DNA from: Eubacteriales bacterium
GTDB taxonomy: Bacteria; Bacillota; Clostridia; Oscillospirales; CAG-382
DNA length: 12,216 nucleotides
Assembly: GCA_028701715.1 (NCBI GenBank)
Contig: JAQVQF010000049.1
Location: 1-12,216 of the forward strand
Reading direction: 5' to 3'
Positions 7,108 through 12,216 of this stretch are shown here, in pieces. Position 1 is the stretch's first letter; each line of letters begins with the position of its first letter. Position numbers and translations under genes: made by a program. Below the pieces are notes generated by a model. That model searched no databases, was not told the origin of the DNA, and saw nothing but the letters and a program-made list of their open reading frames with translations.

Positions 7108-7791
7108 ATGGACGGCAATCAAAATATTTTCAAAGGTTTTCCGCGCGGTATAAAGGAATTCCTTGAAAACCTTAAATTCTGCAACACGATGGAAGCTCAG
7201 ACCGAAAACATCGTCGAATACAAAAGGCTGATAACCGAACCTCTCGGGCTGCTTTATGAAGCGCTGCTTCCGACGGTAAATAAGATCAGCGACAGGCTCG
7301 AAACCAAAAAGCAACGGTGCGTATCTTCGCCCTATACCGACCGACGTTTTTCGCCTAAAGCGCCGCTCAAGGAGTATGTTTATATCCGTTTTCGTCAATA
7401 TGGCAAGGATGAAAATGTTCCTTCCGTTTATTTCGATATGGGCGCGGATTATTATTCCTACGGGCTTTGGATATTCAAGCGGACTCCCGCAGGCATGAAT
7501 GCGCTGCGCAATGGCATCATGTTGTCGCCGGGAAAATATACTTCCGCACTCGACACCGCGCTGTCAGCAGGTCTTGCAATCGGAGGAGATAGCTATAAAA
7601 AGGATCATTTCCCGGAAATGCCGGATTCGCCGTTAAAATCCCTGTTAAACCGCAAGCAATTCTATATAGGCAGGGATTTTCCCGTGGGCGAAAACATATA
7701 TACAGCCGCGTTTGCCGACGAAATAGCCGCCGCGTTTACGGCATTGGGAGAATTTTTAAATTTATTGGAGGACGAAACCTTCTGTCTGTAA
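7108..7791 (+). CDS. DUF2461-like protein of unknown function
   Basis: The 227-residue protein resembles DUF2461 (TIGR02453) proteins: an early F-K-G-F-P-x5-F-L-x2-L pattern (8-22), a Tyr-Lys-x4-Glu-Pro segment (38-45), and PYTDRRFSPKAPLKEYVYI, matching the RFSxDK-like core, followed by a strand-rich region around FDMGADYYSYGLWIF (109-123). No catalytic motif, signal peptide or membrane segment is visible and the biochemical role is unknown. The start at 7108 is chosen for the GAGGGAAG stretch about 10 bases upstream. ATG at 7084 overlaps the DUF1848 stop (ATGATGA) but lacks a ribosome binding site and would add eight residues. It is the last gene of the run before a 93-base gap. Confidence 0.72.
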   Translation: MDGNQNIFKGFPRGIKEFLENLKFCNTMEAQTENIVEYKRLITEPLGLLYEALLPTVNKISDRLETKKQRCVSSPYTDRRFSPKAPLKEYVYIRFRQYGKDENVPSVYFDMGADYYSYGLWIFKRTPAGMNALRNGIMLSPGKYTSALDTALSAGLAIGGDSYKKDHFPEMPDSPLKSLLNRKQFYIGRDFPVGENIYTAAFADEIAAAFTALGEFLNLLEDETFCL

Positions 7792-7884
7792 AGCAATACC
7801 GAAATAATGCACAACCAAAGAATTAAGCAATTTTTATCAATCATCACCGCGGCGAAGCGGTTATTATAATATCTTGAGGGCATT

Positions 7885-8724
7885 ATGGATTACCGCGAAC
7901 ATATTATAAAAGCAATCGAATATATCGAGGAAAACCTTTGCGGTGAACTCAGCCTTTCCTCAATCGCGCGCGAAGCGGGTTATTCGGAATATCATTTCGT
8001 ACGCGTTTTCCGCAAAGCGACGGGGCTGACTCCGGCGAATTATATACGCAAACGCAGAATCACGGAAATTGTAAAGTGTATGGACGGTACCGAACGCTCC
8101 TGCTCCGATATCGCTTTTGAATATGGTTTCAATTCAAAGGAGAATTTCGTTCGTGCTTTTAAATCAGAACATAATATACTCCCGACCGAATACAGATCGG
8201 CTAAAAACAGCTTGAAATTGTACGAAGCGATAGCCTTTGATCAGCAGCCGTTGGATATTACGCCTGATATTATTAATTTAGAAGCTTTCATTTTGATTGT
8301 TTATAAAAGCGACGAGGCTTATCCGCCTGATTTCTGGAACAAATACAACGGTCGGATGTGGTCCAAGTGGTTATCCGGCGGACAGGTATGCGAGGATTAC
8401 GGCGTCAGCACATGGAACGCGGCGGAAAATAAATTGGACTATTTTATTGGTATAAAGGAAGAAAACGCCTGCGGCGATACAACCGACACCTTGAAGTTGA
8501 AAATTAAAGGCGGCTTATATGCCGTTTTCTCAACGCCCAAGACCTCGCCGTATAATTTTATAAATACCATTCACCGTACATGGGCCTATATTCTGAATGT
8601 CTGGATGCCACAAAGCATATACCGCTGCGCGGTAGGCAATGCTTATCAGTTTGAGAGCTATGTGGAAGAAAGCCGTGCTTTCAGCGAAAAAATTTATATA
8701 CCGATAGAGGTGAAACAGCGTTGA
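7885..8724 (+). CDS. AraC-family regulator with GyrI-like effector-binding domain
   Basis: The 279-residue protein has an N-terminal AraC/XylS DNA-binding domain (about 8-106) with two helix-turn-helix units: LSLSSIAREAGYSEYHFVRVF and CSDIAFEYGFNSKENFVRAFK, ending in the usual ILPTEYR. Residues 125-277 match the GyrI-like/AraC effector-binding fold, with DYFIGIK, a GGLYAVFSTP strand, the WAYILNVWMPQS helix region and the final EKIYIPIEV. The layout is that of Rob- and multidrug-sensing regulators in which the C-terminal domain binds small lipophilic or cationic compounds. It probably controls the gene one base downstream and perhaps nearby units. GAGGG just upstream supports the start. The 93-base upstream gap holds only a weak 5-bp hairpin (7846-7861) and an isolated TATAAT too close to the gene to serve it. 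Confidence 0.93.
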   Translation: MDYREHIIKAIEYIEENLCGELSLSSIAREAGYSEYHFVRVFRKATGLTPANYIRKRRITEIVKCMDGTERSCSDIAFEYGFNSKENFVRAFKSEHNILPTEYRSAKNSLKLYEAIAFDQQPLDITPDIINLEAFILIVYKSDEAYPPDFWNKYNGRMWSKWLSGGQVCEDYGVSTWNAAENKLDYFIGIKEENACGDTTDTLKLKIKGGLYAVFSTPKTSPYNFINTIHRTWAYILNVWMPQSIYRCAVGNAYQFESYVEESRAFSEKIYIPIEVKQR

Positions 8725-8725
8725 T

Positions 8726-9715
8726 ATGCTGACAAGAGATGAATTCAACAAAACCGCCATGCGGTTATATGATTTTTGCGAATATCCCGCGGTGCGTTAC
8801 AAAATCCTGTTTCACCTGCTGGACAAGCCATATGACGACAAGGAATTGACCGCGTTGCGTCCGGCTTTCCTCGCAAGCGATATTGTAGAGGAGCTATATC
8901 GTGAGCAGGACAGGAACGGCGGCTGGGGCAAATTTCAATCCAAGGATTATTCGGCGAAAGATAAATTCCCGACTTCTATGACTGCAATCAACCGCTGTCT
9001 TTATATCGGTCTGACTATAGAGGACCGCGATATTCTGCTTTGCGCCAACGAATATCTCGAATCCCTGTTAAACGGAACCGCGCGGGAAAAATTCCGCAAC
9101 ACAAACGAAAGGGTAATCCCGTGGAATGCGGCGTCCTTTTGTAATCTGATCGAAGCTGTTAAGCCGTATAACGAAGTATGCGACAATACATATTTTGACT
9201 GGCATTATATCGCCGGGCGCGCCTTTGAGGACGGCGAATATTCCTATGAACGCGAGCGCGCCGCTCAACACGAGGTATTTTGGACACGGGAGGAAAGGCT
9301 TGTTCCGATGCAGACGGAGCTGCTGCTAAAACGACGTGATCAAATTCCGTCCGAGCTGGAAAACGCCATGCTCCGTCATTACGGCGAACACGCCAATCAA
9401 CACGGCTATTTCTGGCAGGAAACGCCGACAAAGCTGCCTGAAAATTTCGTATACAATAAAACACGCCGATGGTTCGCCACCTTCAACTATATTAACCAAT
9501 TCCGCGGATCGGCTCTTTACCTCGCCGATTCGGTAAATTGGCTTATGGAAAACCGAAACGCGGACGGTTTATGGGATTGGGGTACGCAGGTCAAGGATCC
9601 GTGGGGCTATTTCGGCTATTTTTCCACCGGTAAAAGTAATGGTCATAATCGGGTTGTGGACTGTACTGTGGAAATATTGAGCTTTTTAAAGAAGTATCTC
9701 GACCATAATGAATGA
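8726..9715 (+). CDS. Uncharacterised protein, probable alpha/alpha-toroid (terpenoid-cyclase-like) fold
   Basis: I do not recognise this 329-residue protein by name. Two segments resemble the QW motif of squalene-hopene cyclase and prenyltransferase repeats: REQDRNGGWGKF (59-70) and MENRNADGLWDWG (274-286). Each follows a helix, and the protein closes with a helix (VDCTVEILSFLKKYL). The rest is helical and rich in Trp and Tyr, including RRWFATFNYINQFRG (247-261). The catalytic DxDD of class II cyclases was not seen, so the toroid may bind or process something other than a triterpene. There is no signal peptide. It begins one base after the AraC gene stop, with AGAGG 15 bases upstream, so the two are almost certainly co-transcribed. 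Confidence 0.8.
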   Translation: MLTRDEFNKTAMRLYDFCEYPAVRYKILFHLLDKPYDDKELTALRPAFLASDIVEELYREQDRNGGWGKFQSKDYSAKDKFPTSMTAINRCLYIGLTIEDRDILLCANEYLESLLNGTAREKFRNTNERVIPWNAASFCNLIEAVKPYNEVCDNTYFDWHYIAGRAFEDGEYSYERERAAQHEVFWTREERLVPMQTELLLKRRDQIPSELENAMLRHYGEHANQHGYFWQETPTKLPENFVYNKTRRWFATFNYINQFRGSALYLADSVNWLMENRNADGLWDWGTQVKDPWGYFGYFSTGKSNGHNRVVDCTVEILSFLKKYLDHNE

Positions 9716-9753
9716 AACCCAGCAAGATTTATCAACACCTTCTTTTATTAATT

Positions 9754-9762
9754 TGATATAAT
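9754..9762 (+). promoter_or_regulatory. Candidate extended -10 promoter before the C39-like gene
   Basis: TG at 9754-9755, one base, then a perfect TATAAT (9757-9762) form an extended -10 element in the 117-base AT-rich gap between 9715 and 9833. No good -35 is visible, which extended -10 promoters tolerate. The transcript would start near 9769, 64 bases before the chosen start codon. Confidence 0.5.
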
Positions 9763-9820
9763 ATTATATACTTTTCAGGGAAAATCGATGTTGCTTACAG
9801 TCCCGAAGGTAAAAAAACAC

Positions 9821-9825
9821 GGAGG
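9821..9825 (+). promoter_or_regulatory. GGAGG ribosome binding site deciding the start at 9833
   Basis: GGAGG with seven bases to ATG 9833 argues against the in-frame upstream ATG at 9788, which would add 15 residues encoded across this site. Confidence 0.8.
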
Positions 9826-9832
9826 AATTATT

Positions 9833-10807
9833 ATGAAAATTTTAAACGGTATTCCCGGCTACGCGGTATATGAAACGAACTTTGAAGCCGCGCGGCTTGC
9901 GTTGAATTTTTTGGGTGAAAATTATTCGGCGTCGTATTTTCACGGCATCGCCGGAACCGCGTTCCGTATCGGCGGTATCTGCCCGTGCGCTCCGACCTGT
10001 ACCCTTTCCATGAATGTTACGGATCTGATAAAGCTCTTCGGTTATAATTATGAGGAAATTACATATGACGACGCGAATAAAGAAGGGTCTTTAGCCAAGC
10101 TGGTAAATGCCGTTCGCGAGTCAATTGACGGCGGAGTCCCGGCTCTTGTCTGGAACGCCTTTACGCAATGCGAATGGGACCTTGTTACAGGCTATGACGA
10201 AAACGAAAAGGTTTTTTACGGCAGAGGCGCGTATCCGATGTATTCCGGCGATTATGGTAAAAATCCCTGGAATAAATCGCTGGAGCAAGCCGGTCTGACC
10301 GGGCTTACGGCAATCATAATAAAACGCGGCGACGGCAGGCTTGACAAGAAAGCGGCGGAAATCGCCGCCGTTAAAGAAGCGGTACGGCACGCAAACGACA
10401 GCGAAAACACGGATAAGCTTTGCGGCGGAAAATGGGTATTTCTGCAAGGCAAAGCGGCATATCAAAGATGGGCGGATGATTTTTCAAAGCCCGAATATAA
10501 GAGGGGCATGGGCGATGCGTATTGTATTGGCGTATACTCAAGCTGCCACGCGCAGGCGGGTTTGTTCTTGAGCGGTATAGCGCCGGATTATCCGGAAGCC
10601 TCAGCCTTATTAACGGAAGCGGCGGAGCTTTTCGACAAAGAGGCCGAAAAGCTCGGAAAACTGAAGCCGTTGTTGGATTGGAATTCCCCGGAAACCGACG
10701 TTAAGCGCAACGAAAGCGCAGCGGTTCTTTTAAGAGAAGCGGCGGAATATTACGCAACGGCAATCGATTTGCTGTCAACCGCCGCCGATACAATACAAAC
10801 AAAATAA
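9833..10807 (+). CDS. BtrH-N/C39-peptidase-like protein lacking the catalytic dyad
   Basis: This 324-residue protein has an N-terminal half (1-165) resembling the C39-peptidase-like fold of BtrH N-terminal domains: a helix after GYAVYETNFEAARLALNFLG, a SYFHGIAGTAFRIGG segment, and a late WDLVTGYDENEKVFYGRG strand-turn-strand like the usual HxVVVxGYD element. The catalytic Cys near the N-terminus appears to be Tyr13 or a neighbour, and the usual His is Asp116 or a neighbour, so protease or acyltransferase activity by the standard dyad is unlikely. Residues 170-324 are alpha-helical and alanine/glutamate-rich. Cysteines at 50, 52 and 56 (CPCAPTC) form a small cluster. It has its own promoter and terminator and no cofactor or membrane motif. 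The fold call is by pattern only. Confidence 0.72.
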   Translation: MKILNGIPGYAVYETNFEAARLALNFLGENYSASYFHGIAGTAFRIGGICPCAPTCTLSMNVTDLIKLFGYNYEEITYDDANKEGSLAKLVNAVRESIDGGVPALVWNAFTQCEWDLVTGYDENEKVFYGRGAYPMYSGDYGKNPWNKSLEQAGLTGLTAIIIKRGDGRLDKKAAEIAAVKEAVRHANDSENTDKLCGGKWVFLQGKAAYQRWADDFSKPEYKRGMGDAYCIGVYSSCHAQAGLFLSGIAPDYPEASALLTEAAELFDKEAEKLGKLKPLLDWNSPETDVKRNESAAVLLREAAEYYATAIDLLSTAADTIQTK

Positions 10808-10822
10808 CATATTATTAAGGTA

Positions 10823-10854
10823 ATAAAACGCCGCTTTCCGTAGCGGCGTTTTAT
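10823..10854 (+). terminator. Strong intrinsic terminator
   Basis: A perfect 13-bp inverted repeat (10823-10835 with 10842-10854) has a six-base loop TTCCGT. The core is GC-rich (CGCCGCT/AGCGGCG) and flanked by A and T runs, making a bidirectional-looking Rho-independent terminator 15 bases after the preceding stop codon. Confidence 0.9.
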
Positions 10855-10871
10855 CGCGTATATCGTTTATA

Positions 10872-10900
10872 TTGACAATTACATAAGATTTCGATAATAT
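10872..10900 (+). promoter_or_regulatory. Sigma-A-type promoter of the DUF2974 gene
   Basis: A perfect TTGACA (10872-10877) is followed after 17 bases by TAATAT (10895-10900); GATAAT at 10893-10898 is an alternative with a 15-base spacer. It lies between a strong terminator and the next gene, whose GGGGGTGAT ribosome binding site at 10912-10920 follows directly. Confidence 0.7.
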
Positions 10901-10924
10901 ATATAGAGTACGGGGGTGATGTTT

Positions 10925-12046
10925 ATGGCGAATCTTTTCGACTATCTCGACTGGCGCGGAGATTTGAAACTCGGCAGGTCGCCTTTCTGCGGCGTGGACG
11001 CGCTGGTGTTAGCGGAGCTTTCATACCTTGATTATTCCGATATGGTTCCTTCTCCAAAAGCGGGCGGCAGTATAAGTATCGAGGAAGCGTCAAGGCTTTA
11101 TTTTCAGAAGCATCCCGAAAAGGACGCAAAAATAGGCGCGATAGTGCCGGCGAGGATTGTCGATTTACTAAGACAAGCGGCGGGCTGCCCGCGTTACGCG
11201 GCTCTTGAGCTTTCAAGCTTTGTCAATGTGATAGACACCAAGGCGGAAGAGCAATTTTCGGCCATATGCGTACATACGGATGAAAAGACGATATATGTGG
11301 CGTTTCGGGGAACAGACGACACCATAGTCGGCTGGCGGGAAAATTTCAATATGTTTTTCAAAGCGCCGGTGCCGGCACAGCTCCATGCGGCGGAATACCT
11401 TGAAAATGTCGGAAGAAGCTTTCCGGGCAAGCTGATTGTCGGCGGTCACAGCAAGGGAGGCAATCTGGCAATTTGGGCGGCGGCTCACTGCTCGCCTGAC
11501 ATTACGGCGCGAATCACCGTCGTTTATAATTTTGACGGGCCCGGATTTTCCGTGGATTTCAAGAATACCGACGGTTACAACACCGTAAAGGGCAGAATCC
11601 GTACCATTGTTCCCGAATGCTCCGTCGTGGGGATGTTTTTAGACCATGAGGAAAGGTATATGGTCGTAAAAAGCGCCCGCAAGGGGATAATGCAGCACGA
11701 CGCCCTGTCCTGGGTTGTCCTCGGTACCCGTTTTGATTACGCGGACGGCTTGTCGTCGGAGATCAAACGCTTAAACGACGTGCTGGCATCCTGGATAAAC
11801 AACATGGACAACGCGCACCGTGAAAAATTTACCGAATGCTTCTTCGGGCTGCTGCTTTCCACAAACGCCGCAACGCTCACGGATCTTGTGTCCGATAAAA
11901 AATCATTGCTTAAAGCGGTGACATCCGCCGACGTCGAAACACGCAGAGCGCTGCTGGGCGCGTTCAAGCTGCTGCTGGGCGAAAGCAAAAAGAGCGTCGC
12001 CATGTGGTTGAAAAAGCCGCCGAAGAAAACAGAAGAGCATACATAA
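10925..12046 (+). CDS. DUF2974 (Mbeg1-like) alpha/beta-hydrolase, putative lipase
   Basis: This 373-residue protein matches Firmicute DUF2974/Mbeg1-like proteins: N-terminal MANLFDYLDWRGDL, the typical FCGVDALVLAELSYLDY, then an alpha/beta-hydrolase core. That core has YVAFRGTDDT (124-133) as the lipase-like oxyanion strand, the nucleophile elbow GGHSKGGN with Ser176, NFDGPGF (Asp204) and the late MQHDALSW with His258. Family members are predicted serine esterases or lipases of unknown substrate. No signal peptide is seen, so the protein is probably cytoplasmic. The C-terminal 100 residues are helical and end in a lysine-rich tail. ATG 10925 is preferred because GGTGAT pairs with the 16S tail just upstream; GTG 10916 and ATG 10919 lie within that site. 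Its own promoter and terminator make it a single-gene unit. Confidence 0.9.
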   Translation: MANLFDYLDWRGDLKLGRSPFCGVDALVLAELSYLDYSDMVPSPKAGGSISIEEASRLYFQKHPEKDAKIGAIVPARIVDLLRQAAGCPRYAALELSSFVNVIDTKAEEQFSAICVHTDEKTIYVAFRGTDDTIVGWRENFNMFFKAPVPAQLHAAEYLENVGRSFPGKLIVGGHSKGGNLAIWAAAHCSPDITARITVVYNFDGPGFSVDFKNTDGYNTVKGRIRTIVPECSVVGMFLDHEERYMVVKSARKGIMQHDALSWVVLGTRFDYADGLSSEIKRLNDVLASWINNMDNAHREKFTECFFGLLLSTNAATLTDLVSDKKSLLKAVTSADVETRRALLGAFKLLLGESKKSVAMWLKKPPKKTEEHT

Positions 12047-12070
12047 TGTCCACTGAATAAATCAAAAACC

Positions 12071-12088
12071 AAGCCGCGATGCGGCTTT
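12071..12088 (+). terminator. Probable intrinsic terminator of the DUF2974 gene
   Basis: AAGCCGC and GCGGCTT (12071-12077 and 12081-12087) form a perfect 7-bp stem with a three-base loop, 24 bases after the stop codon. The T run is short, so efficiency is uncertain. A second, 5-bp hairpin (CCGGC/GCCGG, 12090-12094 with 12106-12110) follows. Confidence 0.65.
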
Positions 12089-12131
12089 CCCGGCATAATA
12101 AATACGCCGGATTCAATGAGACATCAAAAAA

Positions 12132-12216
12132 TGCTGTAAATTCATAAAAACTTTAGTTTTTATGAATTTATGCGGCATACGCCGCATGAACAAACCGTTA
12201 TACGGTTTGTTCAGCA
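12132..12216. repeat. Three-hairpin structured element with closing stem
   Basis: Three perfect inverted repeats stand end to end. The first has a 16-bp stem (12137-12152 with 12155-12170), the second a 7-bp stem ATGCGGC/GCCGCAT (12170-12176 with 12181-12187), and the third an 11-bp stem (12188-12198 with 12202-12212). TGCT at 12132-12135 pairs with AGCA at 12213-12216 and would close the three arms into a multi-branched structure. Upstream lies an A run (12126-12131); the partner side is cut by the window end. No ORF crosses it. It could be an interspersed palindromic repeat, a miniature non-autonomous element, or a structured RNA. The structure is directly visible; its identity is not known. 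Confidence 0.75.

Noticed and set aside
7846..7861. ACCGC/GCGGT hairpin after the DUF2461-like gene as terminator
   Set aside because: The stem is only 5 bp with a six-base loop and no T run, too weak to call with confidence.
7865..7870. Perfect TATAAT just before the AraC gene
   Set aside because: No -35 or TG extension is present, and a start near 7877 would remove or truncate the ribosome binding site.
9788..9832. Upstream start for the C39-like gene at 9788
   Set aside because: GGAGG at 9821-9825 points to 9833; the extra residues are unlike the rest of the protein.
12188..12216. Integron attC site
   Set aside because: The terminal hairpin has a multi-arm setting, but no recognisable attC core pair (GTTRRRY and its partner) or integrase gene was seen.
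12132..12216. tRNA gene (cloverleaf-like three arms)
   Set aside because: No T-loop or anticodon-loop signature is present, the loops are 2-4 bases and the first stem is far too long.

Overview
The window carries 14 protein-coding genes, all on the + strand and tightly packed. Moderate GC, strong AGGAG-type ribosome binding sites, ATGA start/stop overlaps and the protein families present (DUF1848, DUF2974/Mbeg1-like, AraC-GyrI regulators, strings of phosphotransferase, Nudix and HAD genes) suggest a Gram-positive anaerobe of the Clostridia, perhaps Oscillospiraceae-like. That assignment is inference from style and gene content. No rRNA, tRNA, CRISPR array, transposase or phage gene was seen.

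Region 1 (about 40-7791) is an operon-like run of ten genes behind one candidate extended -10 promoter: HD phosphohydrolase, Nudix hydrolase, a fusion of an aminoglycoside-phosphotransferase-like kinase with a Ser/Thr-kinase-like domain, a Cof-type HAD phosphatase, a second HAD hydrolase, a second phosphotransferase, a MazG-like pyrophosphohydrolase, a phosphinothricin-type GNAT acetyltransferase, a DUF1848 protein with a C-terminal radical-SAM-like cysteine motif, and a DUF2461 protein. Most act, or by family should act, on nucleotides, phosphorylated small molecules or xenobiotics. The run looks like a house-cleaning/small-molecule modification cluster rather than one recognisable pathway.

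Region 2 (7885-9715) is a two-gene unit: an AraC-family regulator with a GyrI-like ligand-binding domain, followed one base later by a protein with two QW-like motifs suggesting an alpha/alpha-toroid (terpenoid-cyclase-like) fold.

Region 3 (about 9754-10854) is a single gene with its own extended -10 promoter and strong intrinsic terminator. It encodes a protein resembling the C39-peptidase-like BtrH N-terminal fold but apparently without catalytic Cys/His.

Region 4 (10872-12088) is a self-contained transcription unit: sigma-A-type promoter, a DUF2974 alpha/beta-hydrolase (lipase-like) gene and a hairpin terminator.

The last 85 bases (12132-12216) hold three back-to-back perfect hairpins enclosed by a short closing stem that runs to the window edge. 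This is the most striking non-coding structure here: a structured repeat, a non-autonomous mobile element or an RNA.
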